Shown here: positions 1 to 10,442 of the stretch, in pieces | Numbering within the stretch: the first letter of the stretch is position 1 | Layout of the letters: every line of letters begins with the position of its first letter | Assembly (NCBI GenBank): GCA_022747635.1 | Contig: JAKTNV010000001.1 | Location: 24,638,990 to 24,702,989, forward strand | Direction: 5' to 3' | DNA length: 64,000 nt | Source: Hetaerina americana | Lineage: Eukaryota; Arthropoda; Insecta; Odonata; Calopterygidae | The notes under the pieces: generated by a model | Told to the model about the DNA's origin: nothing | Database searches by the model: none | The model's input: the letters and a program-made list of their open reading frames with translations, nothing else | Made by a program: the position numbers and the translations under genes

Positions 1-39
<39 letters not shown>
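1..39. repeat. (TA)n microsatellite
   Basis: Pure alternating AT that runs off the left edge of the window. It directly abuts the hairpin repeat that follows. Confidence 0.97.
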
Positions 40-40
<1 letters not shown>

Positions 41-205
41 TCATTTACATAGAAATAGATATAAGGAAAAGGTATAGGAACATACATAACATAACATTAC
101 ATCCTTCCTTTATGTGTGTTCCTACCCCTTTTCCTTATATCTATTTCTATGCAAATGAGTATTTGTTCGCCGTTTGGCGGGATTTCGTGTTTGAATGTGT
201 GTGTG
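40..205. repeat. Hairpin-forming repeat, PLE-associated family
   Basis: The first about 45 bases (40-84) are repeated in inverted orientation at 115-160, giving an imperfect foldback. It continues with the module TTCGCCGTTTGGCGGGATTTC. The same module and the same flanking AGATATAAGGAAAAGG block recur at 13706-14680 and, on the other strand, at 38040-38130. In the 38 kb copy the block leads into a PLE-like 3' end. I therefore treat it as non-coding 3' sequence of a Penelope-like family. The assignment is by internal comparison only. Confidence 0.6.
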
Positions 206-219
206 TGTGTATATATATA

Positions 220-498
220 AAACCATAAACACAGTAATCAACCCGAAGGTCGGTTTGGTAGGTGATGGCAGAGTTCATCCAGTACTAAGCCCTATACGGC
301 GTGTGAAATTCACACATCAGGGTATGGGGGCCAGTTCCTTTCCCTGTGCCGGTTATGGTTTCCCAGGAAGACCTGGTACCCGAAAAATCACATAGCTTGG
401 GTGGAGCTGCAGGTGCCCAGAGTGCCTTGCCCGGGAATCGAACCCGGGACCCTCCGGTCAGTAGTCCAACGCTCTTCCCACTGGACTACCGCGACCCA
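220..498 (-). mobile_element. SINE-A, near full length
   Basis: Read on the minus strand, a tRNA-like head (GGGTCGCGGTAGTCCA box A region, then GGTTCGATTCCC box B) is followed by about 200 bp of unrelated body. The body ends in GATTACTGTGTTTATGGTTT and then a TA run. Five other copies lie in this window at 1.9, 2.6, 7.25, 13.3 and 20.2 kb. A Pol III promoter head plus a fixed body and simple-repeat tail is the structure of a tRNA-derived SINE. Its tail adjoins a short TA run and its head adjoins the 503-588 TA array. Confidence 0.8.
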
Positions 499-499
499 C

Positions 500-502
<3 letters not shown>

Positions 503-567
<65 letters not shown>

Positions 568-588
568 GTATATATATGTATATATATA
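503..588. repeat. (TA)n with TG interruptions
   Basis: Alternating TA with a few ATG interruptions. It separates the SINE-A head from the truncated mariner, whose reading frame dissolves into it. Confidence 0.95.
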
Positions 589-591
589 CTA

Positions 592-1087
592 TGTTCAAGT
601 CCTCCGCTATTTCTCTGATGGTTAATTTGCGGTTATTGACCAACATTTCTTTTACTTTATCAATTTTTTCACCGACTTTCGATGTCGATGGTCTGCCACT
701 GCGTTCATCATCTTCGATTGACTCACGACCACTTCTGAACCGCTCGTGCCACTGGTAAACGACCGTTTTTTTTAGAGAATCGTTGCCGAAACACTTTTCC
801 AACATTTCCAACGTCCGTGCGCCACTAAATCCGTTTTTTACGCAAAATTTAATACAAGTTCGTTGTTGCAAATTTAAATCCATTTCTGAAATTGTAAAAA
901 ATCGCCAACACACACAGAGATAGATGTACTCTTGGCTACGTAACTTTTGCAAATGTCAAGTTATGACACTAAGATTTAAAGGGAATATCAACAACAGATG
1001 TACCAATTTAACAAAAAAAAACAGAACTCAAATCGGAACGATGGGAGCGGCACACGGTGGTTATTCCGGGAACTTTTTGATCAAGGT

Positions 1088-1089
<2 letters not shown>
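592..1089 (-). mobile_element. Mariner transposon fragment, N-terminal part
   Basis: Minus-strand reading from an ATG at 883 gives about 97 residues of a mariner transposase N-terminus: RTCIKFCVKNGFSGARTLEML, then VVYQWHERFRSGRESIEDDE, RSGRPSTS and REIAEDLNI. This is the paired helix-turn-helix DNA-binding region. The frame then runs into the TA array at 592, so the whole catalytic D,D34D domain is missing. Upstream, at 1060-1089, the minus strand reads TTGATCAAAAAGTTCCCGGA, which resembles a mariner terminal inverted repeat and would be the element's 5' end. The element is 5' intact and 3' truncated, and cannot encode an active transposase. Its residues differ from the other mariners here, so it is a separate lineage. 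Confidence 0.88.

Positions 1090-1122
<33 letters not shown>
1090..1122. repeat. (TA)n microsatellite
   Basis: Pure TA array abutting the mariner terminal repeat. Mariners insert at TA dinucleotides, so the array may be the insertion site. Confidence 0.95.
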
Positions 1123-1125
<3 letters not shown>

Positions 1126-1910
1126 GCGAGTATAACTGAAATAAAATTAGGTATTAAAATATATTCTTGATGCATGAAGCTTTGAAGTGAATAATTTTAC
1201 ATCACAACGCGACTGCTGCAGGGAAATCAGTGTTGCCTGCAGCCTTTAACGCCAAAAATCTCTTTAAATAGCCATTGTTCAGTTGTTAGGTTTTTACATT
1301 CTGGGTTTATTCGTGCCCTGGAATCTGGCCCTTGGCAGGGTCTAATTGGGAGGGAAAAGGGGTCGAGTGAAAGGTGTAGCGTAAGTAGACATATCTGCTT
1401 CACCGCAGGAATTAAACTGTTTTTTCCCTCTGATTCCCGCGTGATACGTGACTAAAAGACCCATTATGAAACGGCATTAAACTCCCACTGCCTTCCAAAC
1501 AATTGACCCCATCTTACCCAAAAATAATTACATAATTAGCTGTCACCATTTTTAGTTGATGATTCATAAATATGCATGTATGCAGCAACCTGTTTTATCA
1601 CAGTTCTTCCCCAGTAATTCCTATCCTCCAATTGTCTTTAGAAAGCATTCGTCCCTCAGGATGTGTCCCATTAGTTTCTCTCTTCTTTTTCTTATTCTCC
1701 TTAAGCCTCCACCACAAGTTTAGGAATTATTCATTCACCAATCAAATCCTTCTACAACATCCTTCAACATTTCATTAAGACAGCCCATCTCGAAGTAATT
1801 CTTTATTCCTTATTCCATCTATCAATTTTTCTTTCATCATTGTTCGGTAGCATCGTATTTCCACTAGGCTTGACATATCCTTTTCTCTGTCCTCCCCATC
1901 ATTCGAAGCC
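1123..1910. other. No gene seen; weak LINE-3'-like stretch
   Basis: No coding frame or RNA gene is visible. About 1560-1880 is pyrimidine-rich. It shares short blocks (CCTCAGGATGTGTCCCATTAG and similar) with 29740-29960 and, weakly, with 19960-20080. That suggests an old LINE 3' untranslated fragment. The family is not identified. Confidence 0.35.
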
Positions 1911-2103
1911 ATAAGCACAAGTTATCAACCCTAAAGTCGGTTTTATAGGAAGGGGTAGAGTTTACCCAATATTACGTGTGAACTTCTCACAGCACGTTAG
2001 GGGAACGGCTGCTTTCTCTGTGCCGGTTATGGTTTCCCGCGAAGTTCCGGAAATCGAACATGGGCCCTACAGTCAGTAGTCCAACACCTGGGCTACCACG
2101 CCC
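1911..2103 (-). mobile_element. SINE-A, old diverged copy
   Basis: The same order of blocks as the other SINE-A copies is recognisable on the minus strand: GTAGCCCAGG head, degraded box B, TTTCCCGCG..., GGTTGATAACTTGTGCTTATGG tail. There are many substitutions and deletions. It is the most diverged copy in the window. Confidence 0.65.
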
Positions 2104-2558
<455 letters not shown>

Positions 2559-2564
2559 AAAAAA

Positions 2565-2572
2565 ACCGCGAC

Positions 2573-2622
<50 letters not shown>

Positions 2623-2630
2623 GTCGCGGT
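2565..2630. repeat. Perfect 66-bp palindrome centred on (TA)23
   Basis: ACCGCGACCC at 2565-2574 is the exact inverse of GGGTCGCGGT at 2621-2630, and the 46 bp between them is self-complementary TA. The right arm is the first ten bases of the SINE-A head that follows. Confidence 0.9.
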
Positions 2631-2753
2631 AGTCCAGGGGGTAGAGCGTTGGACTACTGACCGGAGGGTCCCAGGTTTGATTACTGGGCAATGCTCTCTG
2701 GGCACCTGCAGCTCCACCCAAGCTATGTGATTAGTCGGATACCAGGATACCAG

Positions 2754-2756
<3 letters not shown>
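2621..2756 (+). mobile_element. SINE-A, 3' truncated
   Basis: The tRNA-like head GGGTCGCGGTAGTCCAGG with a box-B-like AGGTTTGATTACT is followed by the first part of the SINE-A body. The copy stops after GATACCAGGTA and is replaced by a TA/CA array. Both ends adjoin TA arrays. Confidence 0.8.
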
Positions 2757-2828
<72 letters not shown>

Positions 2829-2876
2829 TACATATACACACACATACATATACACACACACTCATATCTGTGTATG
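2757..2876. repeat. (TA)n then (CA)n array
   Basis: About 55 bp of TA followed by CACATACA units, ending before anonymous sequence. Confidence 0.95.
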
Positions 2877-4429
2877 TATTATATTTACACGTAAATATTT
2901 TGTCAATACCTCCCAAAGCCACTGGAATGAAAATTTTGTTAATGTCTATGCTATGTCTATGCACTTACTATTAGCCACTGGTAGTTGGAAACGATCGCCA
3001 TCTAAGCTCACTTCGTGTATCTCAATCGACAGAAACAGTAGTTGATGACGTCGTCACGCACGTCACTAAACAACCCTCGGCCCGGCGAATATGATTACAT
3101 TCGTTTTATGTTTTCTTCCCTCTCATTCCCCGGCGCCCTGAAATAAACAAAAGAGTCTGCCACCCCCCCCCCCCTCATCCGAACTTTTATGATTCCTCGT
3201 TATCCCACCCTTCCTCTCCTCCTCCCACCCTTCCGGCATCGCCCTCCATAAACCTCCTCCCGTCCCTCAGGAAACGTAAACCGACGGTTGCCATGGCGAT
3301 CCGGAGGTTGGCGAGGGAGGGGAAGGGGGGGGGAAGGGAGGAGGAAATAAGACGGAGTGAGCGTGGCGTTAGACGAAAGGGTTCAATCAATCAATGCCGA
3401 CGAGTGCTCCCTCCCCAGGATACGTCTCTCTCTCTCTTTGTCGTTTTCTCTTCGTTGGAAATACTTTTAGAGCATCAATACGGGCGCATGCAGTCATAAT
3501 AGTTGTGCTTTAATATTTCAGTGACCTAATATGGCCGCTTTAACCGGCGAAGTGTATGGCAGAAGAGCATTTAGGACTAGCTGGGTATCATATATACGAA
3601 TTTATTACTCGATACGGTTCCACCAACCTCTCTTTTCGATCTACGATCATTTGATCGGAATTATTGTTCTGAAAAGAGTTTAAGATTGATGATAATCACA
3701 TGATTAGAAATTGTAGAACGTGGATCGGGTTCATCCATTCGCAAAAGAGAACCTCGTTTGGCGGTCTCCGTCACGTGACGAGTGTTGCATTGTTGCGAAC
3801 ATTTCCATCGGTATTGTTTCTACAGCCATTTTGGCTCATTCCTAGCGTTTCTTCAAACCTATTCTCTGCACGTATAATATATATGCGCTCCTATTCTCAA
3901 CGGGGTAAACGTACGAGGAGAAATGTAGGGGAAGCAGATGGTGGGCACGGAGGAGAGTGACATCACAAGAGTCGTCCTTTTGTTTTCCTCGTTATTCAAA
4001 GCAGATGACCTGAAACGTGCACGAGCTAATTAAGTGGGTATGTTATGATCCTTCCGGTATCCTTGCCTCCAATCGTCGCATTGAATTCGGTTCAAATTTA
4101 AAGTCATAAAGTCGAAAGGACATCAATTTCTTCGTGAGGTGATAAAACGATCATGCTGGTCGAATCTAGCAACTTGATCGAAAAATATCCGAAATCAATT
4201 TTACTGTCGATTTCATGTCCTCGATCGACGTTGATTTTCGACGCAATCGACCAAATCGACCATCATCAAATCAAGAAGAGATCCACGAATAAAGCGTTGA
4301 TAGCCGCTGGTAAAATCGAGTCGACCCTAATCCATCGAAACGTTCGATGTTTTTCTTTTATTTTCACGGATATCGACACCGGAGAAGGCATCGCAATATC
4401 GAACGGAGGCGAGATACACCTCTGAGTCC
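2877..4429. other. No gene recognised; CRE-like and X-box-like motifs
   Basis: No convincing coding frame is present. Two motif matches are visible. TGACGTCGTCACG at 3046-3058 resembles a CREB/ATF site. GTTGCCATGGCGAT at 3287-3300 matches the RFX X-box consensus in its left half only. The flanking 3130-3420 stretch is CpG- and pyrimidine-rich. No TATA box or first exon could be tied to these motifs, so a promoter role is only a possibility. Confidence 0.25.
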
Positions 4430-5530
4430 ACATCGACTTCCTTATGTCGGCCGAATTCTCTTCTCCGCGCCCTCTCTCTCCCCCCCCTCCCAAAAACCAT
4501 CTCCAACCCCTCTCCACAACCCTCCCCCCGACCCTCCGTGTCGCTCCGAATCAGCCAATCACGGCCCGCTCACTCCCCGTCGCAATAGTGAATGCATGAA
4601 ATCTTCTCCCGTCACCACTCCTCTCCCCCACTCATAGACCCCCCCTCTCTCCCACACAAACACCCTCCACAAACCCTCCGTCTGAGACGAAGAATATTAT
4701 ATCCCCTACCCCAAAAACCCTTACCCCAAACCGCCCCTCTTTCCTCCCCCCCCACCTAAACCCTAGGCCCTTCTCTCCCCATCCCCTCCCGTGGGGAGCA
4801 TAAAAGGGTACGCCATCACGTCCCTACTCAATGCCTTGCACCCACCCCACGCTCGTTTCACGCGAGAAACCTCCTCTTCCCTTCCCCTATCGGATACCCT
4901 GAACCCCTTCTCCCCACCCTATTTTTCTCCCCTCATCACTTCCCCTCCCTCTCTCTCTCATTCTATCCACCCCCGAGATCTTCCCGACACTTCCTCCAAA
5001 CTAGACCCATCCCCCTCTTTTTTTTACGTACCCCTCACCTCATCCCACCCCCACCCCTTAGCCCAAATCCCTTCCACCCCCATCCACCTACCCAACGCTG
5101 GCCTAATCGCATCGCAATTGCCCCCGGGAGACACGCCTTCCGCTTCGAATTAAATCCGGCCCCTCCCCCTCGGCAGCCGGGGCCTTACTCTGTGTGTGTG
5201 TGTTTGTACCTACACCTACCCCCTCCTTCTATTTCCACCCCCACCTCCTCTTTATTTAATCTTTTCCGTCCCCCCTTCCTCTGTTAACCCCCTTCCCCCC
5301 TAAGCTCCCTCTGCGCCGATTCTATTACAACCCCTCCACCCAAGCTGTCCACCGACTTCCTAATCTTCTTCCCGGCCTGATCTACCCCCACCACCGCCTC
5401 CACATTCCTCCCCTTCCATCCCCTTTCTACCCCTTCCGCTCTACATTATGCCTTCGACCTCTCCGCGGCGTTCGGCGAGGTGGGAGGGAGGAGGGTGGAG
5501 TTCATGGCGGGCGAGGAGGAGACCCGCGAA
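4430..5530. other. Pyrimidine-rich tract, about 1.1 kb
   Basis: The plus strand is very C/T-rich (runs of CCCCTCCC), with little G except near 5460-5530. A CATAAAAGG box lies at about 4800. An open frame of 120 codons at 4791-5153 is proline/serine low complexity and is explained by base composition. I see no gene. Confidence 0.7.
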
Positions 5531-6235
5531 GAAGACTAAGTGGGCCACGATTGCTTTAGTGGATTCAAAGTACAAGGATGGACGGGGATCGTGGTATCAT
5601 ATCTCTTTTATTCGACGCCTACCGTGATATTTCTTACGTTTGATTTCACTAGACCGTTCATAATTCACCGATCACAACACGTAAGCCGAATATATTGGAT
5701 TTTAAATGACATGGTAGAATAGAATTGATTTTAACAAAACTGTTATTCAAAAGGTGCTTCCAAATTCTGAGGTGTCATAGCATTTTCCTCGCGCCTGGGA
5801 GTATATAAAGGAATATGAGTTTGAGCTAAATATATATGGACACGATTTATGGTTACAGTGCATAGATGGCTGCACCGTAAAGTAGGAGAAGTCCGTAAAA
5901 CTCCCGCCAGAGTGGTAAATTCTTTGAATACTTTAAATGGCGCCGCTTAGTGAATGAGAATAGCGTGCAAATCTTCCGTTTTCTCCAATTGCATGTTTTT
6001 CAACGTACTTATCGTAATTCATCGTCAATTGGGTGAGAGATATACGGTGCATCGTGGATGATTAGTGTGCGTTCTTGAATGCGTGACATTTCAAAGAAGA
6101 AGGTCGAACGTTGTAGGGTGACAACGAACCCAAGGATCAAGCCTCGGCCGCGGACCAGCCGATTTTTCCATCGGGCAAAAGAAATACCACTACAGAAGCG
6201 TCTTTAGTGCCCATCGAACCATGGTGTTGATATTA
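5531..6235. other. No gene seen
   Basis: Anonymous sequence between the pyrimidine tract and a mariner. No repeat shared with the rest of the window was noticed, and no RNA gene or long frame. Confidence 0.4.
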
Positions 6236-7167
6236 CAGGGTCCGTACAATAGGCATCTGGATTGGTTCGCTGTAGCCTCAACCGAGCGATGGATGGGGGT
6301 CCGACCGGTCGGCTCGGTAAAGGGGTCCCCCACCACTCAGGCGCACTTGAGCTCAGTCGCCTACGGGCATGCGTTGACACAGGAGGTGGATTTTAGTGAG
6401 ATGTGATTGTTTGTGGTGTCATCGCGCCAGCATGGAGCACACCGTCGAGCGACGCTACCCTGTGAAGTTTTGCGCTAAACTCAGGAACTCCGCGTCGGAG
6501 ACCCTTGAATTCATTAAACGGGCTTAAGGGAATGATGCCTTAAGCCGCACAAGAGTTTTTGAGGGGCACAAAATGTTTAGGGGAGACCGGGAGCTCGTCG
6601 AAGACGAGCACCGCGTCGGACGCCCGACGACCGCTCAAACCGATGTTCAGGTGCCCAAAGTGAAAAACGTTTTGGACTCTGACAGGCGTTTAACTATCGC
6701 CCTTATCAGTGAGGAGACCGGCCTTTCAGTCGTAACCGTCCACACCATTGTAACAGAGGATTTTGCGATGAGGAAAGTGTGCGCGAAGCTGGTGCCGATA
6801 GTCTTGAGCGAGGAACAAAAACTGTCGCGGGTGGAAATTTAGCGGCTGACGAAATTCGGCGTGGCGACGTTGCCCTACCCCCCTTACAGCCACGGCTTAG
6901 CTCCACCTGACTTTTTCTTGTTTCCGCGAATAAAAAGGGAGCTCAAAGGATATTGGTTTGAGTCCACCGAGGCGGTTTAAGCGGTGACGACAAAGGCTCC
7001 CAAGAGTATTCCGGAAACCAACTTCCAGCGGACTTTTGACGAGTGGCGGATGCGCCGAATTAAGTGTATCGATGCAGAAGGAATGAATTTTGAAGACTAT
7101 TAGGTTATTGGAATGATAACTGCAATATATTTTGGAACCAGTCCCGATACTTATTGTACGGACCCTG
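6236..7167 (+). mobile_element. Mariner, internally deleted, with both TIRs
   Basis: CAGGGTCCGTACAATA at 6236-6251 is exactly inverted at 7152-7167. Weaker matching extends further inwards, and TA flanks both sides as expected for a mariner target duplication. The 932-bp element is shorter than the about 1.3 kb typical of mariners because the catalytic core is missing. It contains the degraded transposase described separately. A second copy of the same lineage lies on the minus strand at about 16835-17150. Confidence 0.92.
6432..7103 (+). pseudogene. Mariner transposase pseudogene, catalytic core deleted
   Basis: From the ATG at 6432 the frame reads a mariner N-terminus: RRYPVKFCAKLRNSASETLEF, then an in-frame stop after KRA, then FEGHKMFRGDRELVEDEHR, VGRPTTAQTD and MRKVCAKLVP. 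After SRVEI there is a stop, and the sequence jumps directly to the C-terminal part, LTKFGVATLPYPPYSHGLAP then PDFFLFPRIKREL. It ends in FEDY and a stop. The segment carrying the first two catalytic Asp residues (the YDxET and HDNAP regions) is deleted; the third Asp, in PDFF, remains. Further stops interrupt the C-terminal part. It cannot make active transposase. The minus-strand copy near 17 kb shows the same junction, so the deletion is older than at least one transposition. Confidence 0.9.
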
Positions 7168-7249
7168 TATAAATAAATGAACATACAGATACCCCGAACC
7201 CACCCACGCATATATGGTTCATTATGTATGTGTGTGTATATATATACAC
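7168..7249. other. Short anonymous spacer with TA/TG run
   Basis: Spacer between the mariner and SINE-A ending in TGTGTGTGTATATATATACACA, which is the simple-repeat tail side of the minus-strand SINE. Confidence 0.6.
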
Positions 7250-7474
7250 AAACCATAAACACAGTAATCAACCCGAAGGTCGGTTTGGTAATTGATATTA
7301 GAGTTCACCCAGTACTAACCCGGCGTGTGAAATTCACACATCAGGGTAGGGGGGCAGTTCCTTTCCTTGTGCTGGTTATGGTTTCCCTAGTGATCTGGTA
7401 CCCGAAAAATCACACAGCTTCGGTGGAGCTGCAGGTGCTCAGAGAGACTTGCCTGGGGAATTGAAACCGGGCTC
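7250..7474 (-). mobile_element. SINE-A, head truncated
   Basis: The minus strand carries the box-B-like region GGTTTCAATTCC, the body (AGCTCCACC, TTTTTCGGGTACCAG) and the complete tail GTTGATTACTGTGTTTATGG. The box A half of the tRNA-like head is missing. At 7475 it joins the broken end of the next mariner. Confidence 0.8.
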
Positions 7475-7475
7475 T

Positions 7476-8304
7476 CATAGCATTGTCATGGCGCAAAAAA
7501 CAATTTTTGTTCTTCCACAAATCCGGGCGTTTGTTGTCCGGGGATCGCTTCCCGCAAATGACGCATAACTTGCAGGTACTATAGTATCTTACTTACCGTT
7601 CTACCCTGTGGCAAGAACTCATGATGCACCACGCCCCTGCAATCGAAGAAAACTGTGAGGAAACGTTCACATTCGACCGAACATGGCGCGCTTTTTTCAG
7701 TCTTGGCTTGTGCTGCAGCTTCCATTGGGATGATTGAGCTTTAGTTTCCACGTCATAACGATAAACCGATGATTTGCCACCAGTTATGGCCCTCTGGAGC
7801 AAATTTGGATCGTCGCGGACGGAGTCCAACACTTCATTAGCAATGTTAATTAATGCGTTCCTGTTTTTGGTCGAAGTTTCTTCACTTCATCAATGTTATT
7901 GTCCGTTGTTGACGTGCTCGGGCGTCCGGCACGCTGTTCGTCGTTCACATCTTCTCGGCCCTCTGGGAACATTTTGTAACACCAATAAACGTTGCTCCGA
8001 TGCAAGAAAGCTTCTTCATATGCCTTAATCAACATTCGGAATGCGTCCACGCACTTAATTTCGTTTTTTACACAAAATTTTATAAAAGTTCTTTGACCCA
8101 TTTTTTGGAACAGGCAAAAATCGAAGACAAGCCAAAACACGACCAAGCAAAACAGCTGTCAAAAATTAAAAGGAGATTCAAAAAGGCCGAACTTTTCGGT
8201 ATAAATGAGAAGTACCAATATAACGCCACAAAAAATCGAAAATCAAATATACGTTACCCGCGAAAATTCAAAATTCGTGATACTTTTTGAACAGACCTCG
8301 TATA
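7476..8304 (-). mobile_element. Mariner fragment, 5' TIR to HDNA motif
   Basis: On the minus strand the element starts with GAGGTCTGTTCAAAAAGTAT at about 8304. It has a transposase N-terminus (GQRTFIKFCVKNEIKCVDAF, then EGREDVNDEQRAGRPSTST). After a frame change comes the central part at 7832-7593 with RYDVETKAQSSQWKLQ, carrying the first catalytic Asp at about 7753. A further frame change leads to WKNKN...LRHDNA, holding the second catalytic Asp, at about 7500. The third Asp and C-terminus are absent because the copy stops at the SINE-A junction. Several frameshifts make it non-coding. It belongs to the same lineage as the 17.2-18.4 kb element. Confidence 0.88.
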
Positions 8305-8439
8305 TGCCAATTCGCGAGTTCTCATCTCTATATTGGTGGCTGAATCGGGTAGGGATTATGGGATGGTTAGGGAGAATCACTCTTCGAAGGAAAGGTTATG
8401 GAAATTTGAGTGAGAAAGTATAGGAATAGAAGAGAGTGA

Positions 8440-8442
<3 letters not shown>

Positions 8443-8491
<49 letters not shown>
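8443..8491. repeat. (TA)n microsatellite
   Basis: Pure TA array preceding the foldback at 8527. Confidence 0.95.
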
Positions 8492-8494
<3 letters not shown>

Positions 8495-8499
8495 TTATA

Positions 8500-8730
8500 T
8501 ATATCAATCAGTTGCATGAGAGTATTGTTACAGAGAAATTGGAAAGGCTTAAGTGAAACTTATGGGTGTTTTGGAGACAGGAGGCCTTCATCAGAAAAGA
8601 AATTATTTCTTATTCTGTTTAAGGGGTCCCACCTAGGGGCCCCTGAAACGTCGGTGCCTTTCACTTAAGTCTTTCTGTTTAACACTATTGCTATCTAATG
8701 GAACTGATTTAAGTGGCCATATACCTGAAG
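8500..8730. repeat. Foldback with GAAACGTC motif
   Basis: GTTACAGAGAAATT...AAGGCTTAAGTGAAA at 8527-8557 is inverted, with gaps, at 8659-8683 (TTTCACTTAAGTCTTTCTG...). Between the arms lie CTTCATCAG (CTGATGAAG on the minus strand) and GGGGCCCCTGAAACGTCGG on the plus strand at about 8637-8654. Both halves look like the hammerhead-like PLE ends elsewhere in the window, but here they are on opposite strands. Assignment to PLE is inference. Confidence 0.5.
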
Positions 8731-9226
8731 TCCCTCCCACAAGGTCTACAGCCTTGACGTGGTGGAAGAGCTATTACGTTCTGATGACCTTTAGGCCTCT
8801 CCTGACGGGAGAAATAATAAATTCCTGTAGTAGGGGGGGCCAGGCCAGTCAGGTCAAAGAGTAGAAGACAGACGAAATGTACTCGTAGTCCGCGAAGGGT
8901 CTGTTCCTCGATGAGATGGCTGCAAAAGCGTCTAACCTCAGTGGGGCGGTCATTACAATGATGGTGTCACGTTAAAAACACTATTGAGGAAGGAAATGGG
9001 AAACCACTTCAATTAATGATCCCAAGACGGTTATGTGTGACCCTATGAGTCCAATGAGATGGGAAAATGAGTCCTGTCAGCAACAGAATTCGACCTAATG
9101 GTTCGTGTTTCCTGCCCGAAAGCAGGAGGGGCAAGGCTTCCTCAACCTTTATCTCACGCAATTCTTGCAATGCGATAGCGACGACAGCAGCGCACAAAAA
9201 ACAGAATAGGACCGAATTAGATAGAA
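8731..9226 (+). mobile_element. Probable LINE-X 5' untranslated region
   Basis: This stretch leads without a break into the LINE-X endonuclease reading frame. It contains no other recognised feature, so it is most simply the element's 5' leader. It is not repeated elsewhere in the window, so the boundary is uncertain. Confidence 0.4.
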
Positions 9227-10312
9227 TAATGACTTTGAGTATTAGGATGAAGTTGAGGGCAGGATATTTAGCGAATATAAAGCGAGAGATGGGAAGCGGA
9301 AATATAGATATTTTAGTACTATCCGGGATAGGATGGATGGATTGCGGAGATTACTGGAGTAATTCTTTATTTATTTAGTATTAGAATTTTTATATGGCAT
9401 TAGTATTTTTAGTACCCTGCAAGCCACCGCTAGAGTGTGTGGAAGGGGGTGAATGCACACCAGACTAAGTTTTACCCGAATATTTTCCCCCCGTGCGCGG
9501 TCGGACATACGTTATTTTATTCTGATCCCTTGTTTTGTTTTCAGATCCATTCTGCACTTTATGTCTCTAATTCTATTGATATAATATCTCCTACCATAGT
9601 AAGATGGGGCTAATAATACAGTTTCCACATCGCTGCTAAGTATACGTCCTTTCAATTCATACAAGGGATTTAATCTTTAATTTAATTTGTAATCCAGCCT
9701 AGCTCCTCTAATATTTTGGATGCGCTACTAAGTTTATCATAACAACGTTTTACAGATCTAGCTCCTCTACGCTGCACGCGATCCAATTCGGCAATTAATC
9801 CAACTTCGTGAGGATCCCATATACTAGCAGCATATATTCTAAATGAGGCCTAACTAGTGAAGGATAACGACATTAAACAAGTAGTCTTCTAATATCTCGT
9901 AATTTTTCGTTAACTTGTCCGCATATTATCCGGAAATATTTCACCAAGGAGAGGTCATGAGGGAGTAGAGTCATAATGGATTGGAGTGTTAGTTTTAGAG
10001 TAATATACAGTCGGGGGAACGAGCCAGCGAGGGGTTGCCATCATATTGAATAAAAAGGTGGGAAGAAGCATAGTAAACATAGATCAAGCAACGGATAGAA
10101 TATTACTAGTCGAGATGAAAGCAGGAGTGACGAACTTTGTCATTGTTTAGGTATACATGCCACCTAGCAACCATAAGGAGGAAGAGGTCGATAGGATATA
10201 CGATCAGTCAGAGGACATAATCGCGAGTGTTCCTGCAGGGAAACATTTAATAGTGATGGGGGATTGGAACGTAACGGTAGGAGAAGGAAGAGATGGTGGA
10301 CTGGGGTGGTGA
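9227..10312 (+). pseudogene. LINE-X endonuclease domain, split by LINE-Y insertion
   Basis: The left part (about 9227-9365) reads KLRAGYLANIKREMGSGNID then ILVLSGIGWM..DYWS, the start of an APE-type endonuclease of non-LTR retrotransposons. After a 590-bp insertion the domain resumes at about 9965: GVAIILNKKVGRSIVNIDQA, RILLVEMKAG, VYMPPSNHKEEEVDRIYDQ, then HLIVMGDWNVTVGEG, which holds the conserved GDWN motif. Shifts and a stop (before VYMPP) show it is dead. No reverse transcriptase follows; the copy ends near a SINE-C. The best reverse transcriptase partner of the same general type in the window is at 14.8-16.0 kb on the other strand. Confidence 0.8.
9366..9955 (-). mobile_element. LINE-Y 3' fragment inserted in LINE-X
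   Basis: On the minus strand this is a 5'-truncated LINE-Y tail. The region corresponding to YAASIWDPH, the QRRGAR segment and the EELG...LTKE segment is recognisable, followed by the 3' untranslated part with CGACCGCGC, GGTGTGCATTCACCC, and the end box GGTGGCTTGCAGGGTA. The AT-rich tail lies at about 9366-9400. It interrupts the LINE-X endonuclease between DYWS and the downstream half. Confidence 0.8.
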
Positions 10313-10340
10313 TGAGTGACTTAGGTTTGGGAACTAAGTA

Positions 10341-10442
10341 GGGATGGAGATACCTATGGAAATCACTGCAACTTTCGCGATTTGAACTCGGACTCTCGGG
10401 GTGGGAAGCCAGTACGTTAGCCAGCGTACCAATCCGATCGCC
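10341..10442 (-). mobile_element. SINE-C copy
   Basis: On the minus strand it reads GCTAACGTACTGGCTTCCCA, then GAGTTCAAATCG as a degenerate box B. It is bounded by imperfect GGGATGGAGAT and ATCCGATCGCC ends. The same 102-bp unit is better preserved at 28729-28830. Confidence 0.65.

Noticed and set aside
430..498. Possible functional tRNA gene at the SINE-A head
   Set aside because: The anticodon stem does not pair and the same head plus body recurs six times, so it is a SINE promoter.
3287..3300. RFX X-box
   Set aside because: Only the left half matches the consensus and there is no linked gene start; kept only as a note in the region entry.
4791..5153. 120-codon plus-strand open frame
   Set aside because: Pro/Ser-rich low complexity in a pyrimidine-rich tract; no splice sites, homology or repeat identity.
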